From contig NZ_FOGI01000005.1 in NCBI RefSeq assembly GCF_900111175.1, positions 186,001 to 250,000 of the forward strand: a stretch of DNA of 64,000 bases. The letters are read 5' to 3'. Position numbers and translations under genes: made by a program. The notes beneath the pieces were generated by a model. It was not told the origin of the DNA. It ran no database searches and saw only the letters and a program-made list of their open reading frames with translations. Positions 34,761-45,454 of the stretch are shown one piece after another (the stretch's first letter is position 1; the number at the start of each line of letters is the position of its first letter). Origin of the DNA: Actinokineospora terrae (lineage in GTDB: Bacteria; Actinomycetota; Actinomycetes; Mycobacteriales; Pseudonocardiaceae).

Positions 34761-35369
34761 ATGACCGCACTCGTAACACCAGGGCTGCATTCTGCGATGA
34801 CCACATTGGGGGACGGACTGGACGCGTCGGTGAGCGCTGCCGTCGAGGGTGATCCTCGCGCGGTGGAGCGGGTGCTGGCGTCCGTTCGGCCCCTGGTGGT
34901 GCGGTATTGCCGCGCCCGTGTCGGCAGGCAGGAACGCTCGTTCGCCTCGGCGGACGACGTGGCGCAGGAGGTGTGTCTCGCGGTGTTGACGGCCCTGCCC
35001 GGCTACCGCGACCAAGGCCGCCCGTTCCTGGCCTTCGTCTACGGCATCGCCGCGCACAAGGTCGCCGACGCGCACCGCGCGGCAGCGCGTAACCGATCAG
35101 AGCCGGTCGCCGACGTACCTGACGAACCGGAGACCGAGGCAGGGCCGGAGCAGCGGCTGATGCAGGGGGAGCTGTCGCGCCGGATGAGCGAACTGCTGGC
35201 GGTCCTACCGGACAAGCAACGCGAGATCGTCGTGCTGCGGGTCGTGGTGGGGCTCTCGGCGGAGGAGACAGCCGAGGCGGTGGGATCCACGCCCGGTGCG
35301 GTTCGGGTGGCCCAACACCGGGCACTTGCCAGGTTGCGCAAGACTTTGTCGGCGGAGGAGGTGGCCTGA
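34761..35369 (+). CDS. sigD: ECF RNA polymerase sigma factor SigD
   Basis: 202 residues from ATG 34761 (or 190 from ATG 34797, which aligns better with the mycobacterial core). Region 2 contains DDVAQEVCLAVLTALPGYRDQGRPF and region 4 LPDKQREIVVLRVVVGLSAEETAEAVG, both very close to M. tuberculosis SigD. It is followed directly by its anti-sigma factor gene. SigD-type factors serve stationary-phase or nutrient-stress genes and are released by proteolysis of RsdA. Confidence 0.93.
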   Translation: MTALVTPGLHSAMTTLGDGLDASVSAAVEGDPRAVERVLASVRPLVVRYCRARVGRQERSFASADDVAQEVCLAVLTALPGYRDQGRPFLAFVYGIAAHKVADAHRAAARNRSEPVADVPDEPETEAGPEQRLMQGELSRRMSELLAVLPDKQREIVVLRVVVGLSAEETAEAVGSTPGAVRVAQHRALARLRKTLSAEEVA

Positions 35370-35370
35370 A

Positions 35371-36456
35371 GTGCCCGACCAGAGCGATCGCGACGAGCGC
35401 GGCGTGGACGACCAGTCGTCCGCCGCCCGGGGTGACCACACGAATGTGACCCCGGTCTCGTTCGATTCCGACCTGCGGCTGGGTTCCTTCGTCGGCAGGC
35501 TCGACGACCTGGACCTCGACCGGGCCGAGTACGCCGACCTGGCCGACGACGCCGTCGACCTCTCCCGGGTGCACGCCGACGACGCGTTCCTCGACGCGCT
35601 CGGCGCCGCCGTGCGCGGTGAGCGGCTCGACGTCGACCCGCTGGACCCCTCGGTGTTCGACACCGACCTGCCTGCCGACTTCCGCGACGACGAACTGGCC
35701 GCGCTGCTCAGCTCCTGGCGCGACGAGGTCGACTCGGCCCCGATCGGCGAGCTGGTCGACACCAAGCTCGCGGTGGCGACCGTGGTCGCCGCGAAGGCCC
35801 GCAGGCGGCGCAGACCCAGGCTCCTGGTGCCGTTCGCCGCCGCCGCCGCGGTGCTGGCCATCGCCTTCACCGGCGCCGGTCTCGCCGCCCGCGACGCCCA
35901 GCCGGGCGACACCCTGTGGAGCCTCACCAAGGTCCTCTACGCCGACCACGCCCGCTCCGTCGAGGCGGCCGCGTCGGTGCGCCAAGACCTCGACATCGCC
36001 CAGACCGCCCTCGCCGAGGGCAAGGTCGCCGAGGCGAAGTCCAAGCTGGAGGACGCCAAGAAGGGGCTGCCGTCGGTCGCCAGCGAGGACGGTGCCGCCG
36101 AACTGGCCGCCACCCACGCCGACCTGCTCTCCCAGCTGCCCGGCATCCCCGCCAACGGCGTCCAGCCGCCGCCGTCGGCCACCCCGACGATGCTGCCGCC
36201 GGTGACCACGACCGTGCCGAGCACCACGACCACGGTCGTCCCGGTGCCGCCGGTGACGACCGCGCCGAGCTCGCCCCCGGTGACCACCACCGAACCGCCG
36301 ACGCCGTCGTCCACCTCGCAGCCGACGTCGGAGACCACCGCGCCGGAGACCGGCGCGCCCAGGCTGATCGACCCGCCTGCGGGACCGCCGCAGTCCGGCA
36401 CGGGTACCCAGTCCGGTCCGCTCTCCGCCCCGGTCGCGGTCGACTCGGCGCCCTGA
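35371..36456 (+). CDS. rsdA: Anti-sigma-D factor RsdA
   Basis: 361 residues from GTG, 1 base after the sigD stop, with GGAGGAGG inside the end of sigD. Cytosolic sigma-binding part (about 30-148) containing ELAALLSSWRDEVDSAPI, a run of arginines, one membrane helix (about 150-172), then an extracytoplasmic helical region and a long Thr/Pro/Ser-rich tail. Same order and layout as M. tuberculosis sigD-rsdA. The protein is longer than the mycobacterial one because of the tail. Confidence 0.9.
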   Translation: MPDQSDRDERGVDDQSSAARGDHTNVTPVSFDSDLRLGSFVGRLDDLDLDRAEYADLADDAVDLSRVHADDAFLDALGAAVRGERLDVDPLDPSVFDTDLPADFRDDELAALLSSWRDEVDSAPIGELVDTKLAVATVVAAKARRRRRPRLLVPFAAAAAVLAIAFTGAGLAARDAQPGDTLWSLTKVLYADHARSVEAAASVRQDLDIAQTALAEGKVAEAKSKLEDAKKGLPSVASEDGAAELAATHADLLSQLPGIPANGVQPPPSATPTMLPPVTTTVPSTTTTVVPVPPVTTAPSSPPVTTTEPPTPSSTSQPTSETTAPETGAPRLIDPPAGPPQSGTGTQSGPLSAPVAVDSAP

Positions 36457-36495
36457 CGCTCCAACAGCCCGGAAAGACACCCCAGTAGCCCCGAA

Positions 36496-36526
36496 AAGGC
36501 CCCGTAGGACGTTCCTACGGGGCCTT
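36496..36526. terminator. Bidirectional terminator between rsdA and the DUF5319 gene
   Basis: Perfect 14-bp arms 36496-36509 and 36513-36526 with a 3-base loop, flanked by AA on the left and TT on the right. It lies between convergent genes. Confidence 0.85.
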
Positions 36527-36571
36527 CTCGGTGTCTCGGGGATCCTAGGGGCTGTCTCGGTGGTCTAGCGG

Positions 36572-38703
<2,132 letters not shown>

Positions 38704-38734
38704 ACCCGGTTCAGCGCTCGGAAAGGACACCCCC

Positions 38735-39883
38735 GTGCGGGATCTTGTCGACATCGGCATGGGCCGGACCGCCCGGCGCGCCTTCGGGCTCGACGAGGTG
38801 GAGATCGTGCCGTCGCGGCGCACCCGCTCGTCCAAGGACGTCGCCACCACCTGGCAGATCGATGCCTACCGGTTCGACATCCCGCTGATCACCCACCCGA
38901 CCGACGCGATCGTCTCGCCTGCCACCGCGGTGGCGGTCGGCGAGCTCGGCGGGCTCGGTGTGATCAACGCCGAGGGCCTGTGGGCGCGCCACGCCGACGT
39001 CGCGGACAAGCTGTTCGCGCTGGTCAGCGCGGCCGAGAAGGGCGATGACCCCGGTCTGCTGGTGGCCGAGCTGCAGCGGCTGCACGCGGCGCCGATCCAG
39101 GTCGAGCTGATCGCCGAGGCGATCCGGCCGGTCCGCGAGTCCGGGGTGACGGTCGCGGCGCGGGTCAGCCCGCAGCGCGCCGCCGAGCTGACCCCGCACC
39201 TGCTGGCCGCCGGCGTGGAGATCCTGGTCGTGCAGGGCACGATCGTCTCCGCCGAGCACGTGGCCCGCGACTCCGACGACGACGGCGAGCCGCTGAACCT
39301 CAAGCGCTTCATCGCCGACCTGGACGTGCCGGTCATCGCGGGCGGTGTGCACGACTACCGCACCGCGATGCACCTCATGCGCACCGGCGCCGCGGGCGTG
39401 ATCGTGGGCTACGGGCACTGCGAAGGCATCACCACCACCGACAGCGCGCTCGGGATCGGGACCCCGATGGCGACGGCGATCGTTGACGCTGCCGCCGCCC
39501 GGCGGGACTACCTGGACGAGACCGGCGGCCGGTACGTGCACGTCATCGCTGATGGTGACGTGCACGCGAGCGGTGACATCGCCAAGTCCATCGCCTGCGG
39601 CGCGGACGCGGTCATGCTCGGCGCGCCGCTCGCGCTGGCCGCCGAGGCGCCGGGGCAGGGGCTCTACTGGACCTCCGCCGCCGCGCACCCGTCGCTGCCG
39701 CGCAGCCGGGTGCTGCCGGTCGCCGAGGACGTCGAGGTGGACCTCAAGACCCTGCTGTTCGGCCCGTCCACCGACGCCGACGGCCTGGTCAACCTGTTCG
39801 GCGCGCTGCGCAGGTCGATGGCGAAGACCGGGTACTCCGACCTCAAGGAGTTCCAGAAGGTCGGCTTGACGGTCCGGGCATGA
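38735..39883 (+). CDS. guaB3: GuaB3 family IMP dehydrogenase-related protein
   Basis: 382 residues from GTG after GGAAAGGAC. It is an IMPDH-like TIM barrel without CBS domains. The catalytic loop reads GYGHCEGITTT with Cys229 instead of GSxC. GuaB3 proteins sit downstream of guaB2 in actinobacteria; recent work assigns GMP reductase activity to members (from memory), so this may recycle GMP to IMP. The stop overlaps the GNAT start. Confidence 0.93.
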   Translation: MRDLVDIGMGRTARRAFGLDEVEIVPSRRTRSSKDVATTWQIDAYRFDIPLITHPTDAIVSPATAVAVGELGGLGVINAEGLWARHADVADKLFALVSAAEKGDDPGLLVAELQRLHAAPIQVELIAEAIRPVRESGVTVAARVSPQRAAELTPHLLAAGVEILVVQGTIVSAEHVARDSDDDGEPLNLKRFIADLDVPVIAGGVHDYRTAMHLMRTGAAGVIVGYGHCEGITTTDSALGIGTPMATAIVDAAAARRDYLDETGGRYVHVIADGDVHASGDIAKSIACGADAVMLGAPLALAAEAPGQGLYWTSAAAHPSLPRSRVLPVAEDVEVDLKTLLFGPSTDADGLVNLFGALRRSMAKTGYSDLKEFQKVGLTVRA

Positions 39884-40380
39884 GGCGGCTGCTGGCCTCG
39901 GGCGGCGGGTTCGGGTTGGCCGAGCCCGCCGAGGGCGAGGTGGAGCGGCTGAGGGCGGAGTCCGATGGCGCGTTCGACGTCGACCAGGACCCGCGGCCGA
40001 CGTCGCGGCCGATCGACCTGGACCGCGCGGTGGTCATCGACCTGGCCACCGGCGAGCTGCTCGGCGACGTGAGCTGGCACCTGGTGTCGTACGGGCCGAC
40101 GCGCGCGTGCTCGGCGTGGAACATGGGGATCGGGCTGCTGCCCTCGGCGCGGGGCCGGGGCGCGGGCGTCGCGGCGCTGCGGCTGCTGGTCGGGCACCTG
40201 TTCGCGACGACCGACCTGGACCGGCTGGAGGCCTCGACCGACGCGTCGAACGTGCCTGCCCAGCGGGCGCTGGCCGGGGCCGGGCTGCTGCGCGAGGGCG
40301 TCGCGCGCGGTGCGCAGCTGCGCGGCGGCGAACGCAGGGACATGGTGCTCTACGGCGTCCTGCGGACCGACGTCGCCTGA
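39880..40380 (+). CDS. GNAT family acetyltransferase, RimJ/RimL-like
   Basis: 166 residues from ATG overlapping the guaB3 stop (ATGA). GNAT features include GLLPSARGRGAGVAALRLL (acetyl-CoA loop, about 86-104) and the STDASNVPAQRALAGAGL motif typical of RimJ/RimL-type enzymes. The substrate is unknown. Coupling to guaB3 is an operon effect rather than evidence for purine metabolism. Confidence 0.85.
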   Translation: MRRLLASGGGFGLAEPAEGEVERLRAESDGAFDVDQDPRPTSRPIDLDRAVVIDLATGELLGDVSWHLVSYGPTRACSAWNMGIGLLPSARGRGAGVAALRLLVGHLFATTDLDRLEASTDASNVPAQRALAGAGLLREGVARGAQLRGGERRDMVLYGVLRTDVA

Positions 40381-40447
40381 CGAGGTGTGTTACCGGCGGT
40401 CACAGAAAACTTGGGCCTGGCTCTAGCCGGGCGCCCGGGACTGGGCC

Positions 40448-40453
40448 TAGCCT
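40448..40453 (+). promoter_or_regulatory. -10 box of choD-like gene, leaderless type
   Basis: TAGCCT is 6 bases before the ATG at 40460 and no ribosome site is present. Confidence 0.5.
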
Positions 40454-40459
40454 GGCGCC

Positions 40460-42166
40460 ATGGGCGCGCAACTCGCCGGTAACTTGCCGGACTACGACGT
40501 CGTGGTGGTGGGTTCGGGCTTCGGCGGCAGCGTCGCCGCGCTCCGGCTGACCGAGAAGGGCTACCGGGTCGCGGTGGTCGAGGCAGGCCGCCGCTTCGCC
40601 GACGACGAGTTCGCCAAGACGTCGTGGGACGTGCGCAACTACCTGTGGGCGCCGCAGTTGGGGTGCTACGGCATCCAACGCATCCACCTGCTCAAGGACG
40701 TCCTGGTGCTAGCGGGCGCGGGCGTCGGCGGCGGGTCCTTGGTCTACGCGAACACCCTGTACCGGCCGTTGAAGCCGTTCTACCAAGACCGGCAGTGGGC
40801 GCACATCACCGACTGGGAAGCGGAACTCGCGCCGCACTACGACCAGGCGACGCGCATGTTGGGTGTAGTCACGAACCCCACCGTGACGCCATCGGACGAG
40901 GTGATGCAGAAGGTGGCCGCCGACATGGGGGTCGCCGACAGCTATCACCCGACGCCGGTGGGGGTGTACTTCGGTTCTCCGGGTAAGACCGTTGAGGACC
41001 CGTTCTTCGGCGGTGAAGGCCCCACGCGCGTGGGATGCACCGAGTGCGGCTCGTGCATGACCGGCTGCCGGGTCGGGGCTAAGAACACGCTGGTGAAGAA
41101 CTACCTGTACCTGGCGGAGAAGAACGGCGCGCAGGTCATTCCCCTGACGACGGTTACCGCTGTCCGTCCCGGCCGGGACGGGGGATTCGAGTTGGAGCTG
41201 CGCAAGACCGGGCGGCGGTCACGGGAGTTCCGCACGACGATCACAGCCGGGCAGGTTGTGCTGGCCGCGGGCACTTGGGGCACGCAGAACCTCTTGCACT
41301 CGATGCGCGATTCCGGTGCCCTACCGCGACTCTCGCCTCGGCTGGGTGAGCTGACGCGGACGAACTCGGAGTCGATCGTCGGCGCCGGACGCACCACAGT
41401 GGACCCGCGGCACGACTACAGCCGGGGCGTCGCGATCACGTCGTCGTTCCACCCCGACGAGAACACCCACATCGAGCCGGTGCGCTACGGCAAGGGCAGC
41501 AACGCCATGAGCCTGCTGCAAACCCTGGCGACCGACGGTTCGCTGCCGGTGCCGCGCTACCGCCAAGCCCTCCGCTTCGCACTGCGCCACCCGATCCAGA
41601 CCGCGCGGCTGCTGCAGGGCTACCGGTGGAGCGAGCGGACGGTGATCCTGCTGGTGATGCAGAGCCTCGACAACTCCATCACCACCTACACCCGCCCCGG
41701 CCTGTTCGGCCGCCGCAAGTACACCTCCCGCCAGGGCCACGGCGAACCCAACCCGTCGTTCATCCCCGCTGGCTACGAGGCCAACCAGCTCACCGCCAAG
41801 CACATCGGCGGCATGCCCGGCGGCACCTGGGGCGACCTGGCCAACATCCCCCTCACCGCCCACTTCATCGGCGGCTGCCCCATCGGCACCACCCCCGAGG
41901 ACGGCGTCCTCGACCCCTACCACCGAGTCCACAACTACCCCGGCCTCTCCGTGGTCGACGGCTCCGCCATCACCGCCAACCTCGGCGTGAACCCCTCCCT
42001 CACCATCACCGCCCAGGCAGAACGCGCCTTCTCCCTCTGGCCCAACAACGGCACCGCAGACCCGCGCCCACCCCAAGGCACTCCTTACCGCCCCATCCCC
42101 CCAACCGCCCCCACCCACCCCGCAGTTCCCCCCACAGCCCCCGCCGCCCTACGCCCATCCCCCTAA
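40460..42166 (+). CDS. choD: GMC oxidoreductase, ChoD-like (cholesterol oxidase family)
   Basis: 568 residues. FAD-binding VVVGSGFGGSVAALRL (about 14-29), AGAGVGGGSLVYANTL, a Cys-rich ECGSCMTGCRVGAK segment and a C-terminal GMC domain (GGCPIGTTPEDGV...NPSLTITAQAERA). The position after guaB3 corresponds to M. tuberculosis choD. True sterol oxidation is not proven for this family. There is no signal peptide. The last 45 residues are a Pro-rich tail in a strongly C-skewed segment leading into the second composite repeat element. Confidence 0.9.
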   Translation: MGAQLAGNLPDYDVVVVGSGFGGSVAALRLTEKGYRVAVVEAGRRFADDEFAKTSWDVRNYLWAPQLGCYGIQRIHLLKDVLVLAGAGVGGGSLVYANTLYRPLKPFYQDRQWAHITDWEAELAPHYDQATRMLGVVTNPTVTPSDEVMQKVAADMGVADSYHPTPVGVYFGSPGKTVEDPFFGGEGPTRVGCTECGSCMTGCRVGAKNTLVKNYLYLAEKNGAQVIPLTTVTAVRPGRDGGFELELRKTGRRSREFRTTITAGQVVLAAGTWGTQNLLHSMRDSGALPRLSPRLGELTRTNSESIVGAGRTTVDPRHDYSRGVAITSSFHPDENTHIEPVRYGKGSNAMSLLQTLATDGSLPVPRYRQALRFALRHPIQTARLLQGYRWSERTVILLVMQSLDNSITTYTRPGLFGRRKYTSRQGHGEPNPSFIPAGYEANQLTAKHIGGMPGGTWGDLANIPLTAHFIGGCPIGTTPEDGVLDPYHRVHNYPGLSVVDGSAITANLGVNPSLTITAQAERAFSLWPNNGTADPRPPQGTPYRPIPPTAPTHPAVPPTAPAALRPSP

Positions 42167-42215
42167 CCGCGATCAGTCGACCGCGCACCCTTTCCCTCTT
42201 GCGCCTTGAGCCGAC

Positions 42216-42428
42216 ACCGTTGGCCCCACGCGCCCGCCAAGGTCGTTTGCCCAAGCCCGTCCTCATGATCGTTGGCCCCACGCGCCCCTCTACACGTTGG
42301 CCCTAGCGCGCCCCTCTCAGTCGTTGGTCCCCACGTGCCCCTCTCGGTCGTTGGCCTCAACGTGCCCCTATGCAACGTTGGCCGACAAGCGCCCCTCTAC
42401 GACGTTGGCCCGAAACCGCTCCTCGGAT
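42216..42428 (+). repeat. Array of about eight imperfect 26-27-bp repeats (composite element, copy 2)
   Basis: Units repeat CGTTGGCCCCACGCGCCCCTC with variation (e.g. CGTTGGTCCCCACGTGCCCC), ending GCTCCTCGGA before the hairpin at 42446. Same unit family, order and orientation as copy 1 at 1855-2019, but with more units. It fills most of the 499-base gap between choD and the convergent monooxygenase gene. Confidence 0.8.
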
Positions 42429-42445
42429 CCGCTGGTGCCAGGCCG

Positions 42446-42591
42446 GCTCGATGGGGTGGACTTGTTTTGTGTGGGGTGGCGGCGTCCGTAAGCTCGCTGC
42501 GCGGGGGAGGGCCGTCTCTTCAGGCCCCGCCTTTGTGCTCTTCCCAGGAGGTCGCAGGGGCCCCGCGCAAACAAGTTCGCCCCATCGAGCA
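42446..42591 (+). repeat. Long inverted-repeat hairpin element, copy 2
   Basis: Left arm 42446-42476, right arm 42562-42591. Apart from one bulged T, all 30 positions pair in a + strand RNA: 26 Watson-Crick and 4 G-U wobbles. Read from the other strand the same four would be A-C mismatches. Conserved flanks continue to about 42641 (GCCGAAGGCGAGCCGA). The loop region differs from copy 1 more than the arms do. Confidence 0.78.
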
Positions 42592-42665
42592 CAGCTCAAA
42601 ACTCGCGCCCCCTCGCAATGCCGAAGGCGAGCCGACCCCCGCGATGGCGCAGCCGAGCAGCCCCC

Positions 42666-44219
42666 TCACACCTTCTCGACCACCCACCCAGCCGCTCGTC
42701 GGATGGCGTCGTGCGGTGACTCGTCAGTCAGCACCGCCGCAATGAACCCATCCGGCCGCACCACCACCGCCCCACCCGCCGGAATCTCCAGCGCAGTCTG
42801 GCCGACGGGTAAGACAACAACCTCCACCCCATAAGCCGGATCCGCAGGATCCAACACCTCCGCCGGTTCCACCTCCTCCGCCACCAACACCGTGAACCGC
42901 ACCCCCAGGTGATCCCGCAACCGACTCCCATCCGGAAACGGAAAGTCCGGGCACAGCACCCCGGGCAACGGCGGCCGCACAACCCCAGCCTCCCGCGGGA
43001 ACCGAGCGATCTCCTCCTCCGATGCCCGGGTCGTCAGCGGCGACTCCAGGTACCAGAACGGCTCGGACAACTTGCCGGAGTCGATCTGAGCGCGGGCGGC
43101 CGGGTCGGTGATGCTGCGTTCCAGGATGTCGCGGCGGCGGGTCCACTCGTCCTCGTCGGCGGGGCACAGGAAGCGCATGGTGGTGCTGGTGACCCGCAGG
43201 TTCTCCTCGGTGGCCGGGCCGCGCTCGAGGTCGTAGCTGTCGAGCAGGGTCGGGCCGCCCCAGCCGCGCCGGGTGGCGGCGATCTTCCAGGCGGCGTTCT
43301 CCACGTCGGCCAGGCCGGAGTTCATGCCGCGCGCGCCGAACGGGCTCATGATGTGCGCCGAGTCGCCTGCCAGCAGGACCCGGCCGAGCCGCATCCGCGG
43401 CACCCGGCGCTGGTGGAAGCGGTAGAGCGAGGCCCAGACCAGCTCGTAGTCGATGTCGCCGATGACGGTGCGGATGCGCTTGTCGAGGTCGCCGTTGCCC
43501 TGCTCGGCGGCCAGGTCGTACTCGTCGGGCACCTGCCAGTCGATGCGCCACACCGAGTCCGGCTGCGGGTGCAGCAGGGCCTGGCGGCCGGGGTTCCACT
43601 CCGGGTCGAAGTAGAACCGGCGCTCGGGCACCGGGAAGTCGAACTCGGCCCGGATGTCGGTGATCAGGAACTTGTCGCCGAACGAGTGCCCCTCGAACGG
43701 GATGCCGAGCAGCTTGCGGATCGTGGACCGGTTGCCGTCCGCGGCGATGCAGTGCGTGCCGCGCAGTTCGTACTCACCGTCTGGACCCTCCACTTGCAGG
43801 GTCACGCCGTGGTCGTCCTGGCTGATGGCGACGGCCCTGGTGCTGTACCGCAGGTCGATCAGCGGCTCGGCCAGCACGCGCCGCTCCAGCACGTGCTCGA
43901 TGCTGTTCTGCGGTGTGTTCACGAACGGCGGGAAGTGCCCCGGCGCGGGCTCGGGCAGCTCCATCGAGAACACCTCGTGGTCCCGGTAGAAGATCCGCCC
44001 CGAGTACCAGGTGACGCCCAGGCCGACGACGTCGTGGCCTGCGCCGACCCGCTCCAGCACGTCGAGCACGTCGCGCTGCACGCAGATAGCGCGGCTGCCC
44101 TCCAGCAGCCGCCCGGGCAGGGCGTCGACCACCACGCTCGGCACCCCGTGCCTGGCCAGCACCAGGGCCCCGGTCATGCCGACCGGGCCCGCCCCCACCA
44201 CCAGGACCGGCTCGGTCAC
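42666..44219 (-). CDS. FAD-dependent aromatic monooxygenase (PHBH/MhpA-type)
   Basis: 517 residues from GTG 44219. FAD motifs are VVGAGPVGM (6-14), the DG-type CIAADGNRSTIRKLLG and LAGDSAHIMSPFGARGMNSGLADVENAAWK. Class A flavoprotein hydroxylases use NAD(P)H to hydroxylate aromatic rings. It closely follows the pattern of 3-(3-hydroxyphenyl)propionate hydroxylases. The start overlaps the stop of the metallo-beta-lactamase-fold gene (GTGA), so both are one operon. Confidence 0.9.
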   Translation of the reverse strand: MTEPVLVVGAGPVGMTGALVLARHGVPSVVVDALPGRLLEGSRAICVQRDVLDVLERVGAGHDVVGLGVTWYSGRIFYRDHEVFSMELPEPAPGHFPPFVNTPQNSIEHVLERRVLAEPLIDLRYSTRAVAISQDDHGVTLQVEGPDGEYELRGTHCIAADGNRSTIRKLLGIPFEGHSFGDKFLITDIRAEFDFPVPERRFYFDPEWNPGRQALLHPQPDSVWRIDWQVPDEYDLAAEQGNGDLDKRIRTVIGDIDYELVWASLYRFHQRRVPRMRLGRVLLAGDSAHIMSPFGARGMNSGLADVENAAWKIAATRRGWGGPTLLDSYDLERGPATEENLRVTSTTMRFLCPADEDEWTRRRDILERSITDPAARAQIDSGKLSEPFWYLESPLTTRASEEEIARFPREAGVVRPPLPGVLCPDFPFPDGSRLRDHLGVRFTVLVAEEVEPAEVLDPADPAYGVEVVVLPVGQTALEIPAGGAVVVRPDGFIAAVLTDESPHDAIRRAAGWVVEKV

Positions 44220-45223
44220 CGCCCGGCCTCCTGCTGTCCGTCCTTGTCGTCGCCGTCCTCCTGGAGCGCGGCCCAGACCTCGCGGTCGCGCTCGGCGGTC
44301 CAGATGACCGGCCAGTCGGTGCCGTCGAGCTCGTCCCAGTACCGCTGCACGTCGAAGGGCAGGCAGTGCTCGAAGATCGGCCACCGGCCGTACTCCGGCT
44401 CCAGCGCGGCGTGCGTGGCGCGGAACGCCTCGGCCACCGTGCCGCCCCTGCCGTGCACCTCGCCGACCAGGCGGCGCAGCTCGTCGAGGAAGTGGCGGCT
44501 CTGCGCGATGGCCGCGGCCACCTCGTCCTTACCCCGCGCGACCGCGCCCCGGCCGCCGACGAGCACCTCGGCGTCGAAGCTCGCCACGGTGTCCAAAGTG
44601 GAGGTCGCCCAGTCGTCGTGGAAGGCGTCGCCGGTGTAGAGCGCGGCCCTGGCCTCGACCAGGTCACCGGCGAAGAGGATCTTGTGCTTGGGCAGCCAGG
44701 CGACGATGTCGCCCGCGGTGTGCCCACGGCCGCAGTAGGCGAGCACCAGGTCGCCCCGGTCGCCGCCGAGCGGGATGACCAGCCGGTCGGTGAAGGTCAG
44801 CGTCGGCCAGGTCAGGCCGGGAACGCTGTCGGGCTCCTCGAACAGCCGCGGCATCCGGCCGAACTCGCTGGCCCAGTCCGCCTCGCCGCGCTCGGCGATC
44901 AGCGTCCTGGTGGTCTCGTGGGTGACGATCTCCTGGGCGTCGAACGCGCTCGCGCCGAGCACCCGGACCGCGTGGTAGTGGCTGAGCACCAGGTAGCGCA
45001 CGGGCTTGCCGGTGCGCTCCCGCAGCTGGTCGAGCCAGCGGCGCGCGGCGACCGGGGTGGCCCTCGCCTCGAAGCAGACCAGGAAGTCCTCGCCCTCGAT
45101 GGCGCCGACGTTCGGGTCGCCCTCCGCGGTCAGCGCGTAGACGCCGTCCGCCAGCTCGGTGAAGGTCTCGACTTTGCGCTCGAGGTCGGCGCTGGATGCG
45201 AATGCCTTTGTCACGATCGCCAC
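44216..45223 (-). CDS. Metallo-beta-lactamase-fold protein with altered HxHxDH motif
   Basis: 335 residues from GTG 45223 (GTG 45214 possible). MBL-fold signs are LSHYHAVRVLGAS, CGRGHTAGDIV and LFAGDLVE. The normal zinc motif THxHxDH is HYHAVR here, so the Asp and third His are replaced and a one-metal or altered site is likely. It is the first gene of an operon with the aromatic monooxygenase, suggesting a hydrolytic step on the monooxygenase product or a detoxification role (inference). Confidence 0.82.
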   Translation of the reverse strand: MAIVTKAFASSADLERKVETFTELADGVYALTAEGDPNVGAIEGEDFLVCFEARATPVAARRWLDQLRERTGKPVRYLVLSHYHAVRVLGASAFDAQEIVTHETTRTLIAERGEADWASEFGRMPRLFEEPDSVPGLTWPTLTFTDRLVIPLGGDRGDLVLAYCGRGHTAGDIVAWLPKHKILFAGDLVEARAALYTGDAFHDDWATSTLDTVASFDAEVLVGGRGAVARGKDEVAAAIAQSRHFLDELRRLVGEVHGRGGTVAEAFRATHAALEPEYGRWPIFEHCLPFDVQRYWDELDGTDWPVIWTAERDREVWAALQEDGDDKDGQQEAGR

Positions 45224-45454
45224 CCTGCCACCGGGCGGCGCCCGGGTACAGGGGCTGCGGTGACCTGTGGACAAGTCGGGTGGTTGTGCGTGCCTGGTCT
45301 GGACCAGCGTGGATCACAATGCGGCTCCGGGGCTGGGTTTCGCCGCGGGCCCAGTGTCTACTGGGAACAGGTCGTGCCTGGTAGAGCTATGCGGGATGGG
45401 CGCAGGAGTGGTGTGATCAGCGGGTGTGATCGGGAACACTTGGGAGGTCGGGGA

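Noticed and set aside
42216..42428. CRISPR or integron-type array
   Set aside because: No spacers, no integrase and no attC-type cores; the repeats are plain tandem units.
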